Shown piece after piece: positions 1 to 6,388 of a stretch of 7,918 nucleotides of DNA. This DNA is from RGIG4140 sp045655105 (lineage in GTDB: Bacteria; Pseudomonadota; Alphaproteobacteria; CAAHEQ01; UBA3637): positions 1-7,918 of the forward strand of contig JAZOOQ010000023.1 of the NCBI GenBank assembly GCA_045655105.1, written 5' to 3'. The translations under genes were made by a program, and so were the position numbers. Every line of letters starts with the position of its first letter. Position 1 is the stretch's first letter. The notes beneath the pieces were generated by a model. It saw only the letters and a program-made list of their open reading frames with translations. It ran no database searches and was not told the DNA's origin.

Positions 1-89
1 CATTTTTCTTGCCTTTTCAAATGAATTATTTTAGTATGACCTTAGAAAAAAAACGTTTCTTAATATATATTATCAGAAAGAAATTAAAA

Positions 90-1355
90 ATGACAGCATT
101 ATTTTTTTATCAATGCCTTTGTATTTTATTGTACCCTTTTATTTTGATTTTTTTATGTTTTAGACTTATTAAAAAAAAAGAAGATAAGTCTCGTTTAAAT
201 GAACGATTAGGATTCCCTAAAAAAGAAAGACCTCAAGGCAAACTCGTTTGGTTACATGGAGCAAGTGTTGGCGAATGTTTATCAATGCTCCCTCTTGTAA
301 AAAAAATGCTTGATGAAGACAAAGAGATGCATGTAATGGTCACATCTGGAACTGTTACCTCTGCAGAACTGATGAAAAAAAGATTACCTGAACGCGCTTT
401 TCATCAATTTATACCTATTGATACCCCCTTAGCAACAAAACGTTTTGTTAAACATTGGCAAGCAGATGCCGTTTTATGGTTTGAATCTGATTTTTGGCCA
501 AATATGCTTAAAGCCATCAAAAATAATGGTACCCCTCTTATTCTTTTAAATGGGCGTATTTCAGATAAATCTTTTGCTCGCTGGCAAAAACACCCCTATA
601 TCATTAAAACCATCCAATCTCTTTTCACTCTTTCTTTTGGACAAACAAAAGAAGATGCAAGAAGATTAGAAATTTTAGGTGCACAAAATGTTGTTTCAAC
701 TGGGAATTTAAAATTTGCGGCTGTTAATCCACCATTTGATGCAGACGAATTAAAAAAAATGCGACAACAAATTAATAATCGCCCTTGTTGGACAATGGCC
801 AGCACACATGAAGATGAAGAATTACAAGGTGCTGATATTCACTTAAATTTAAAAAAGAAATATCCCTCTTTACTAACAATTTTTGTTCCTCGACACCCAA
901 ATAGAGCCGATATACTTATTTCGCAATTTGAAAAAAAAGGATTAAAAGTTTCAAGACGCTCAAAAAAAGAAGAGATAACTGATGAAACTGATATTTACAT
1001 GGCCGATACCATTGGCGAAATGGGTTTGCTTTATCAATTAACAGATTTCGTATTTGTTGGAGGTTCATTAATTCCTTTTGGTGGGCAAAACATGCTTGAA
1101 CCAATGCGATTAAAAAGATTTGTTGTTATTGGACCTTATGCTTTTAATTTTAAAGAAATTGTTGCAACAGCAAAAGAAAAAGAGGCACTTATTGAAGTGC
1201 AAAACAAAGAAGAATTACAAGAAAAATTAGATTTATTTTTGCAAAATCCAAATGCATTTGATTCAACAAAAGAAAATGCAGAGCAATTAGCAACATCTGA
1301 AATGAGTGTTTTAGATCGCGTATGGAAAATTTTAAATCAAAAATTTAATATTTGA
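90..1355 (+). CDS. waaA: 3-deoxy-D-manno-octulosonic acid (Kdo) transferase
   Basis: Transfers Kdo from CMP-Kdo to the lipid A precursor at the cytoplasmic face of the inner membrane. With the ATG at 90 the protein is 421 aa, close to the roughly 425 aa of E. coli WaaA. Residues 3-27 form one hydrophobic anchor. Family motifs appear in order: HGASVGE at 56-62 (E62 sits at the proposed catalytic base), ESDFWPN at 132-138, NGRIS at 154-158, TGNLKF at 204-209, STHEDEE at 238-244, VPRHP at 266-270, DTIGEM at 306-311, FVGGSL at 322-327 and GGQNMLEP at 331-338. This is a GT-B fold with an N-terminal Glycos_transf_N domain. The frame is open to the left edge (TTG at 9, ATGs at 21 and 36), but those starts would add residues before the anchor. 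The start at 90 has a weak AGAAAG upstream. Whether it adds one or two Kdo units cannot be read from sequence. lpxK follows after 85 nt. Confidence 0.95.
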   Translation: MTALFFYQCLCILLYPFILIFLCFRLIKKKEDKSRLNERLGFPKKERPQGKLVWLHGASVGECLSMLPLVKKMLDEDKEMHVMVTSGTVTSAELMKKRLPERAFHQFIPIDTPLATKRFVKHWQADAVLWFESDFWPNMLKAIKNNGTPLILLNGRISDKSFARWQKHPYIIKTIQSLFTLSFGQTKEDARRLEILGAQNVVSTGNLKFAAVNPPFDADELKKMRQQINNRPCWTMASTHEDEELQGADIHLNLKKKYPSLLTIFVPRHPNRADILISQFEKKGLKVSRRSKKEEITDETDIYMADTIGEMGLLYQLTDFVFVGGSLIPFGGQNMLEPMRLKRFVVIGPYAFNFKEIVATAKEKEALIEVQNKEELQEKLDLFLQNPNAFDSTKENAEQLATSEMSVLDRVWKILNQKFNI

Positions 1356-1440
1356 GCAGAAAAAAGAAAAAAATACTGGATATCTTTATTTTTTATGATA
1401 TAGTAAAGCTAATAATGTTTCTTTTGGGCGGAGGCAAAGA

Positions 1441-2415
1441 ATGGGCACACCAAAATTTTGGGACATCCAAAATTCTTTTTTATCAAAACTTTTAAAACCA
1501 CTTGCATGTCTTTATGCATTTGGAACAGCATATCGAATTAGACGTGCCAAACCTTATCAAGCAAATATCCCTGTTATTTGCGTTGGAAATCTTTCTGTGG
1601 GTGGAACAGGGAAAACGCCTGTTTGTTTAGCCATTGCAAAAGAACTTTATAAAATAAAAAAATCATTTTTCTTTTTAAATCATGGATATAAATCTCATCT
1701 TAAAAATGTTCTTGTTGATTTAAAAACTCATTCCGCTTATGATGTGGGAGATGAAGCGATTTTACTTGCTTGTTATGCTCCAACAGTTGTTGATAATCAC
1801 CGTGCCCGTGGTGCTCAATTAGCAATTAGAAGAGGCGCCGAATGCATTGTAATGGATGATGGATTTCAAAATCCTTCTCTTATTAAAACATTTTCATTTG
1901 TGGTTGTTGATGGCAAAAAAGGTTTTGGAAATGGTTTAGTTATGCCAGCTGGCCCCTTACGTGAACCAATCTTGAAAGGATTAACAAGAGCAGATGCCAT
2001 TGTTATTGCAGGAAAAGATGAATGGGGAGTTTCCACATATTTGCAACAGCATAATATTGATTTACCCATTTTTACTGGGCGTTTTAAACCAAAATCAAAA
2101 TTCCTATCATCTCTTAAAAATAAAGATGTTTTAGCTTTTGCTGGTATCGGTAATCCACAAAAGTTTTTTAATTTATTAAAAGAAAATAATGTTAACCCAA
2201 TCAAAACAGAAAGCTATCCTGATCATTATTTTTACACACGCTTTGATATCGAACAGTTGCAAAAAAAAGCCAATGGACTTCCTTTGGTGACAACAACAAA
2301 AGATGCTGTTAAAATTCCACGCGATTTATTAAAAGATATCCATATCGCTGATGGCGAATTCGTGTTTGATAATCCGGATGAAATTCGAAATTTATTAAAA
2401 AACATCACATTTTAA
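1441..2415 (+). CDS. lpxK: Tetraacyldisaccharide 4'-kinase (lipid A 4'-kinase)
   Basis: Phosphorylates the 4' position of tetraacyldisaccharide-1-phosphate with ATP to give lipid IVA, at the inner membrane. The 324-aa length is normal for the family. A hydrophobic N-terminal segment (about 14-31) is the expected membrane helix. The P-loop is GNLSVGGTGKTP at 49-60, and the Walker B-like DDGFQ is at 139-143. Also visible are GDEAILLA (103-110), PAGPLREP (169-176), FAGIGNPQKFF (233-243), DH at 261-262 (likely the family's catalytic-dyad histidine) and TTTKDAVK (284-291). The motif usually read as SRGYGG is NHGYKS at 80-85, a divergence in a conserved loop. The start is set by a perfect GGAGG at 1430-1434, 6 nt before the ATG. 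The next gene starts 15 nt after the stop, so the two are co-transcribed. Confidence 0.95.
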   Translation: MGTPKFWDIQNSFLSKLLKPLACLYAFGTAYRIRRAKPYQANIPVICVGNLSVGGTGKTPVCLAIAKELYKIKKSFFFLNHGYKSHLKNVLVDLKTHSAYDVGDEAILLACYAPTVVDNHRARGAQLAIRRGAECIVMDDGFQNPSLIKTFSFVVVDGKKGFGNGLVMPAGPLREPILKGLTRADAIVIAGKDEWGVSTYLQQHNIDLPIFTGRFKPKSKFLSSLKNKDVLAFAGIGNPQKFFNLLKENNVNPIKTESYPDHYFYTRFDIEQLQKKANGLPLVTTTKDAVKIPRDLLKDIHIADGEFVFDNPDEIRNLLKNITF

Positions 2416-2430
2416 TTAAAGGAGATAGAT

Positions 2431-3339
2431 ATGGCAAAAGCAGTTCGCCGTGGAACAAGAACCCTTGTACAAAGATTTTTTACAGATCCACTTACAGCAC
2501 TTTTTGTCTTAATTATTTATACATTTTTTCAAATATTACCCGCAAAAACAGCATCTAATCTTGGCTCAAAAATTGGAAAAGCTCTTTATAAGTTAATGAA
2601 AAAAAGAAATAAAATTGCCAGAGTTAACTTAAGAATTGCTTTCCCTGAAAAAAAAGAATCTGATCGTGAAGAAATTTTAAAAAACATGTGGCAACATTGG
2701 GGACGCTTTTTTGCAGAAATGCCCCATGGAGAGTTTTTTTATAAAACTGCGCATATCACGGGATTAGAAACCCTTCAAGAACTTCATAAAAACAAACAAG
2801 GATGTTTTGTTTGCTCTGCTCATATTGGAAACTGGGAACCAGCCGTTTCTGCGCCACTTTTTGAAGATTATTATTTAAATCCTGTTTATCGTGTTGCAAA
2901 CAACAAATGGATTGATAAAATCATGTTTCAACGACGCAAAGGGATTTTAATTCCTAAAGGTTCTGCAGGTGCTAGATTAATGCTTCAAGTATTAAAAAAT
3001 GGCGGAGGAGTTGTTATCCTTTGCGATCAAAAATTAAGAGAAGGTATTGATGTTCCTTTTTTTGGAAAACTTGTTAAAACAGCCCCTGCAACAGCAACCA
3101 TTGCCCTTAAAATGAATTTACCAATTGTTATGGCCAGATGTATTCGAAGAAAAGATGGCTTATTTAATATTGAAGTTTCAAAACCGCTTTCAATGCCTAA
3201 TAAAGATCAACAAACAGAAGAACAAACTATTTATGAGCTCACTTCAACAATCAACAAAACTATTGAAAATTGGATAAAAGAAACTCCAGAACAATGGTTA
3301 TGGGTGCATCATAGATTTGATAAATCTGAATATAAATAA
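2431..3339 (+). CDS. Lipid A late acyltransferase, LpxL/HtrB family
   Basis: Adds a secondary acyl chain from acyl-ACP to Kdo-lipid A or its precursor at the inner membrane. The 302-aa length is typical of the LpxL/LpxM/LpxP family. There is a hydrophobic N-terminal helix at about 22-36, then the catalytic HX4E motif HIGNWE at 131-136 (H131, E136). DQ at 199-200 and the VPFFGK segment at 208-213 follow the usual family layout, and the C-terminal signature PEQWLWVHHRF is at 286-296. The start follows AAAGGAG at 2418-2424. It is the last gene before a strong terminator. Sequence alone does not separate LpxL from LpxM, or give the chain length transferred, so I leave the symbol blank. Its place after lpxK fits an LpxL-type role. 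Confidence 0.92.
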   Translation: MAKAVRRGTRTLVQRFFTDPLTALFVLIIYTFFQILPAKTASNLGSKIGKALYKLMKKRNKIARVNLRIAFPEKKESDREEILKNMWQHWGRFFAEMPHGEFFYKTAHITGLETLQELHKNKQGCFVCSAHIGNWEPAVSAPLFEDYYLNPVYRVANNKWIDKIMFQRRKGILIPKGSAGARLMLQVLKNGGGVVILCDQKLREGIDVPFFGKLVKTAPATATIALKMNLPIVMARCIRRKDGLFNIEVSKPLSMPNKDQQTEEQTIYELTSTINKTIENWIKETPEQWLWVHHRFDKSEYK

Positions 3340-3342
3340 ACA

Positions 3343-3376
3343 AAAAAAGCTCTTTTTTCATAAAAGAGCTTTTTTA
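3343..3376. terminator. Bidirectional intrinsic terminator between the lipid A operon and tRNA-Leu
   Basis: A perfect 14-bp inverted repeat has arms at 3343-3356 and 3362-3375 and a 5-nt loop (TTCAT). The core is AGCTC/GAGCT, flanked by A-tracts on the left and T-tracts on the right. Read on the + strand it ends the acyltransferase operon 3 nt after its stop codon. Read on the - strand it lies directly after the CCA end of the tRNA gene and ends in an equivalent U-tract. One element probably serves both transcripts. Confidence 0.9.
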
Positions 3377-3377
3377 T

Positions 3378-3464
3378 TGGTGCTCAAGAAAGGACTCGAA
3401 CCTTCACACCGGTTAAGGTACTAGCACCTGAAGCCAGCGCGTCTACCAATTTCGCCACTTGAGC
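3378..3464 (-). tRNA. tRNA-Leu, anticodon CAG
   Basis: An 87-nt class II tRNA on the - strand, with an encoded CCA end at 3378-3380. The acceptor stem pairs GCTCAAG with CTTGAGC and the discriminator base is A. The D stem is GCG/CGC with TTGGTAGA in the loop. The anticodon stem is CTGGC/GCTAG (one G-U pair), and the 7-nt loop TTCAGGT places CAG at 3428-3430 on the + strand coordinates. A long variable arm has an ACC/GGT stem, as expected for Leu. The T arm is GAAGG-TTCGAGT-CCTTT. It decodes CUG. All stems pair, so the gene looks functional. It has its own promoter upstream and a terminator immediately downstream. Confidence 0.97.
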
Positions 3465-3474
3465 AAGCCTTTTT

Positions 3475-3503
3475 ATTATAAAAAAAGCCTTTAAAGAAGT
3501 CAA
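3475..3503 (-). promoter_or_regulatory. Sigma-70-type promoter for tRNA-Leu
   Basis: On the - strand, TTGACT (3498-3503) is followed by a 17-bp spacer and a perfect TATAAT (3475-3480). Transcription would start near 3468, leaving only a few nucleotides of leader before the mature tRNA 5' end at 3464. This is the best promoter match in the window. There is no GC-rich discriminator next to the -10; the sequence there is A/T-rich before GGCTTG. Confidence 0.85.
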
Positions 3504-3551
3504 CTCTTTTTGCCCAAAATGTGTTTTTTTTTGCTTTTAAGAAAAAATCCT

Positions 3552-3580
3552 TTGAAAAAGAAAATAAAATCATTTAAACT
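3552..3580 (+). promoter_or_regulatory. Possible promoter for the psd operon
   Basis: TTGAAA at 3552-3557 (5 of 6 to TTGACA) lies 17 bp before TAAACT at 3575-3580 (4 of 6 to TATAAT). The start point would be near 3587, right at the ribosome binding site AAAAAGGAG (3587-3595), so the leader would be very short. A promoter is needed in this interval because a strong terminator and a divergent tRNA gene separate psd from the upstream operon. The background is A/T-rich, so chance matches are common. Confidence 0.4.
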
Positions 3581-3602
3581 AGTTTGAAAAAGGAGAAAAA
3601 AA

Positions 3603-4325
3603 ATGACTGAAAACAAAAAAAATAATACTTATGTTCTTCCAAGTTCTGATAATGTTAATCTTTCATGGAAAAGATATATTTTACCAGCCATTCACCCTGA
3701 AGGATTGAAAATATTTGCAGTTGCAGCTTTCATTTTCATTATGCTCGGAATTTTTATTCCTTGTTCCATAAGTGTAACATTACCACTTTTAGCTTTTGTT
3801 TTTTACTTTTTCAGAAATCCTCCTCGCGTTACACCTGAAGGAGATAATTTAATTATTTCACCTGCTGATGGTATTGTTAGCAACATTAAATATGTTGTCC
3901 CTCCAAAAGAAATGGGGTTGGGAGATGAAGAATTAATACGCGTTAGCATTTTCATGAGTGTGTTTAATGTTCATGTAAACAGAGCGCCAACAAGTGGTAT
4001 GATTGATGCTTTAACATACCGTCCAGGAAAATTTGTGAACATTGCAGATAAAGACAGTGAAGATAATGAACGTCAAGAAATTACCATTAAAAGAGAAGAT
4101 GGCATTAAAATTGGATTCATTCAAATTGCTGGTTTAGTTGCAAGACGAATCTATTGCCCATTAAAAGTTGGTGAAAACGTTAAAAAAGGCTCTGTATTTG
4201 GCATGATTCGTTTTGGTAGCCGTCTTGATGTCTTTATGCCAAAAGGTGTTTATCCAAAAGTTTTACCAGGGCAAATTATGGTTGCTGGCGAAACTATTTT
4301 AGCAGACTTAAATGAAAAAAAATAA
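3603..4325 (+). CDS. psd: Phosphatidylserine decarboxylase proenzyme, short type
   Basis: Decarboxylates phosphatidylserine to phosphatidylethanolamine in the inner membrane, using a pyruvoyl group made by self-cleavage. The 240-aa length matches the short alphaproteobacterial type rather than the longer E. coli enzyme of about 320 aa. Two hydrophobic segments lie at about 36-52 and 54-70. Catalytic landmarks are SPADG at 86-90 (D89), FNVHVNR at 121-127 (H124) and FGSRLDVF at 204-211. Cleavage is expected between G205 and S206, S206 becoming the pyruvoyl group, with alpha and beta chains of about 35 and 205 residues. The start is fixed by AAAAAGGAG, 7 nt upstream. pssA, which makes its substrate, begins 15 nt after the stop. 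Confidence 0.96.
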   Translation: MTENKKNNTYVLPSSDNVNLSWKRYILPAIHPEGLKIFAVAAFIFIMLGIFIPCSISVTLPLLAFVFYFFRNPPRVTPEGDNLIISPADGIVSNIKYVVPPKEMGLGDEELIRVSIFMSVFNVHVNRAPTSGMIDALTYRPGKFVNIADKDSEDNERQEITIKREDGIKIGFIQIAGLVARRIYCPLKVGENVKKGSVFGMIRFGSRLDVFMPKGVYPKVLPGQIMVAGETILADLNEKK

Positions 4326-4340
4326 AATAAGAGATTCTAA

Positions 4341-5138
4341 ATGACTGAAAAAACAGATAAAGAAATTAACATTAAACCTATTTTCCCAAATGCCGTTACA
4401 ATGACTGCTTTAGCCTTTGGCGTTTCTTCAATTAATATGGCTTTTTGGGGCGAATGGTCTTTAGCGATTTTATTTATTGCTTTAGCTGGTGTTTTTGATT
4501 TTCTGGATGGCAAAGTTGCCCGCATGCTCAATGTATCATCCAAATTTGGCGCTGAACTGGATTCTCTTTCAGATTTTGTTAGCTTTGGTGTTGCACCTGC
4601 ATTTTTAATGTATCTTTGGACAATGGATGGAAATACGCGCATTAACGTATTGCAAAATTTAGCCGTTAAAAAAGAAGCCATAGGTGTTTACTGGGGATTT
4701 GTTTTATTTGTTTCCATGTGTTGCGCTGCACGTTTAGCTCGATTTAATAGTTTGATTGACATAAAACAACCACCTTATTGGAAACACTTTTTTATGGGAG
4801 TTCCAGCACCTGCTGGTGGTTTTTTAAGTATTTTACCTCTTATTTTTTGGCTTGCAAGCAATCAAGAATATGAATGTTTTAGAAGTCCTGTTGTTGCTGC
4901 ATGTTTCCTTGTTTTTAGTGGAATTATGATGGCAAGCAAAATTCCAACATTATGCCTTAAACATATTCATGTATCTGCACAACTTTCAACGGTTTTAATG
5001 TTTGTTGCATTTTTTGTAATTGCAGGACTTATCACTTTACCTTGGTTAACATTAAGTTTTCTTGGGATCGTTTATTTGATATCAATCCCTGTTTGCATTT
5101 ATTATTTTTTTAAATTCAAAAAAGAATATAAAGCTTAA
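4341..5138 (+). CDS. pssA: CDP-diacylglycerol-serine O-phosphatidyltransferase
   Basis: Makes phosphatidylserine from CDP-diacylglycerol and L-serine; it is an integral membrane enzyme of the CDP-alcohol phosphatidyltransferase superfamily. The signature DGx2ARx8Gx3Dx3D is complete: D56, G57, A60, R61, G70, D74 and D78. Other family marks are the N-terminal PNAVTMTALAFG (16-27), AARLARFN (129-136) and FMGVPAPAGG (151-160). Several hydrophobic spans follow to the C-terminus (about 42-55, 80-93, 116-132, 160-172, 185-197, 215-233, 236-257). At 265 aa it fits the membrane-type PssA, not the unrelated phospholipase-D-like E. coli enzyme. The ribosome site is weak (AAGAGA, 4329-4334), so translation may lean on coupling from psd 15 nt upstream. 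psd and pssA form a two-step phosphatidylethanolamine module. Confidence 0.96.
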   Translation: MTEKTDKEINIKPIFPNAVTMTALAFGVSSINMAFWGEWSLAILFIALAGVFDFLDGKVARMLNVSSKFGAELDSLSDFVSFGVAPAFLMYLWTMDGNTRINVLQNLAVKKEAIGVYWGFVLFVSMCCAARLARFNSLIDIKQPPYWKHFFMGVPAPAGGFLSILPLIFWLASNQEYECFRSPVVAACFLVFSGIMMASKIPTLCLKHIHVSAQLSTVLMFVAFFVIAGLITLPWLTLSFLGIVYLISIPVCIYYFFKFKKEYKA

Positions 5139-5152
5139 AAAAGGAGATTTAA

Positions 5153-5638
5153 ATGAAAAAATCTTTACTCTTTGGTTTGATTTTGAGTTTATGTTTTGCT
5201 CAACAACCAGCCTTTTCCCAAAGTTCAGATATTTCAGATCAGCCCGAAGTGTTTCCTGAAACATCTCCTTATATGAAATCAATGGAAAAAGAGGCCATCA
5301 AAGAGATGAAATCCTTTATGTTAAAAGATAAAGAAAAAATCATGGACTCTTTAAATAAAGCTCATAATTATACAGAAGAAGAGTATCAAACACTCTATAA
5401 TAATTATGAGATAAACCCACCATTCATTGAAAAGGATGGTAAGCTTGAATTAAATCCTGATTATATTTCAAAAAATACTAAATATATCAGAGTTGATGGC
5501 AAATTAGTAAAAAATGAAAATTACCAAGAAAATCCAAATCATGAAAAACTAGATCTCACAAAAATGATTAATATTCCTAAAGAAGAAAAAAAACTTGGAA
5601 AAAAATCATATTCTATTAATCCAGATGCCTTTTATTAA
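5153..5638 (+). CDS. Unrecognised secreted protein with two 20-residue repeats
   Basis: I do not recognise this 161-aa protein. Residues 1-22 form a clear Sec signal peptide: MKK, a hydrophobic core, then a likely signal peptidase I site after AFS at 20-22. The mature part is very polar. Residues 40-86 look helical and are rich in Lys and Glu. Residues 91-110 and 111-130 are tandem repeats sharing the pattern (F/Y)I..DGKL..N..Y. A weaker NPD echo appears at the C-terminus (NPDAFY, 156-161). There are no cysteines after the signal peptide and no lipobox, so it is probably periplasmic or exported. AAGGAG at 5141-5146 sits 6 nt before the ATG. It lies 14 nt after pssA and its stop overlaps the trmJ start, so it is translated within the phospholipid operon. 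Function unknown. Confidence 0.85.
   Translation: MKKSLLFGLILSLCFAQQPAFSQSSDISDQPEVFPETSPYMKSMEKEAIKEMKSFMLKDKEKIMDSLNKAHNYTEEEYQTLYNNYEINPPFIEKDGKLELNPDYISKNTKYIRVDGKLVKNENYQENPNHEKLDLTKMINIPKEEKKLGKKSYSINPDAFY
5423..5542 (+). repeat. Tandem 20-residue coding repeat, two copies
   Basis: Copy 1 is 5423-5482 (residues 91-110) and copy 2 is 5483-5542 (residues 111-130) of the secreted protein. They share I, D, G, K, L, N and Y at equivalent positions (7 of 20) plus an aromatic first residue. The spacing is exact, with no gap. Nucleotide similarity is low, so the duplication is old or the pattern is held by structure. Confidence 0.6.
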
Positions 5639-6387
5639 TGAAAACAGTTAAAAATATTCCTCAAGCAGCACCTATTGTTATTCTTGTTCGTCCTCAGTTA
5701 GACGAAAATATGGGAATGGTTGCAAGGGCAATGATGAATTGTGCTTTATCTGAGTTAAGACTTGTTAATCCAAGAGATAATCATCTCAGTGCGAAAGCTA
5801 TTTCAGCTTCATCTGGCGCACATCAAATTTTAGAAACGGCCCATTGTTTTGATTCTTTAGAAGATGCATTAAAGGATATTCATTTCATTCTTGCAACGAG
5901 CGCCCGAAAAAGGGATATGACAAAAGAAATTTATTCTCCAGATGATGGAATTCAAATCATAAAAGAAAAAATATTAAATGGAGAAAAAGTTGCTTTTTTA
6001 TTTGGAGCAGAAAGAACAGGCCTTGAAAACAAAGAAATTGTTTATGCAAATGGAATTATAGAAATCCCTCTTAATCCTTTGCATAGCTCTTTAAACCTTT
6101 CTCAGGCCGTTTTATTATTGGGATATGAATGGTATAAAAAAACACTTACAAAAACAAACACTCATCTAGAAACTGGTTCCTCTTTACCCGCAACACATGC
6201 TGAACTTTCTGCTTTTTTTACACATATTGAAGATGAACTTGAAAAACGCGGATATTTTCGTTTTCTTGATAAAAAAGAACGGATGAGTCATAATTTAAGA
6301 AATATATTTTCAAGAGGGAATTTAACCTCTTCTGAAATTAAAACACTTCATAAAATTGTGACTGATTTAACAAGAAAGATTGATTAA
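5638..6387 (+). CDS. trmJ: TrmJ-family tRNA 2'-O-methyltransferase (SPOUT)
   Basis: SAM-dependent RNA ribose methyltransferase of the TrmH/SpoU class; TrmJ methylates position 32 of the tRNA anticodon loop. At 249 aa it matches E. coli TrmJ (246 aa). Knot motifs are in order: motif 1 RPQLDENMGMVARAM at 18-32 (N24, R30), motif 2 FLFGAERTGL at 120-129 (E125, R126) and motif 3 IPLNPLHSSLNLSQAV at 143-158 (S151, N153). A C-terminal segment (about 187-247) with HNLRNIFSR and a final helix is typical of alphaproteobacterial members. Substrate specificity is inferred from family. The ATG at 5638 shares its A with the preceding TAA (TAATG), and I see no ribosome site, so it probably relies on reinitiation after the secreted-protein gene. 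The downstream lipoprotein starts 1 nt after its stop. Confidence 0.88.
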   Translation: MKTVKNIPQAAPIVILVRPQLDENMGMVARAMMNCALSELRLVNPRDNHLSAKAISASSGAHQILETAHCFDSLEDALKDIHFILATSARKRDMTKEIYSPDDGIQIIKEKILNGEKVAFLFGAERTGLENKEIVYANGIIEIPLNPLHSSLNLSQAVLLLGYEWYKKTLTKTNTHLETGSSLPATHAELSAFFTHIEDELEKRGYFRFLDKKERMSHNLRNIFSRGNLTSSEIKTLHKIVTDLTRKID

Positions 6388-6388
6388 G

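Noticed and set aside
1379..1402. Small inverted repeat ATATC/GATAT in the waaA-lpxK gap
   Set aside because: Only about 5 bp of stem with a 12-nt loop, all A/T except one pair, and no following U-tract. It is unlikely to be a terminator or structured RNA.
1376..1404. Possible internal promoter before lpxK, with TATGAT (1394-1399) or TATAGT (1399-1404) as -10
   Set aside because: The -10-like hexamers are good, but no acceptable -35 lies 16-18 bp upstream. In A/T-rich sequence such hexamers are frequent.
1866..2204. 112-codon open frame on the - strand inside lpxK
   Set aside because: It lies wholly antisense to a well-supported lpxK, has no ribosome site and no recognisable domain; it is a shadow frame.
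3551..3592. Direct repeat TTTGAAAAAG at 3551-3560 and 3583-3592
   Set aside because: One copy overlaps the -35 candidate and the other the ribosome site; both are low-complexity, so an operator pair is not supported.
3603..4351. psd and pssA both begin ATGACTGAAAA (MTE)
   Set aside because: Eleven shared bases in an A-rich start context, followed by unrelated sequence. Chance or shared initiation preference is enough explanation.
4337..4681. 114-codon open frame on the - strand inside pssA
   Set aside because: Antisense to the conserved catalytic region of pssA, with composition explained by the sense codons.
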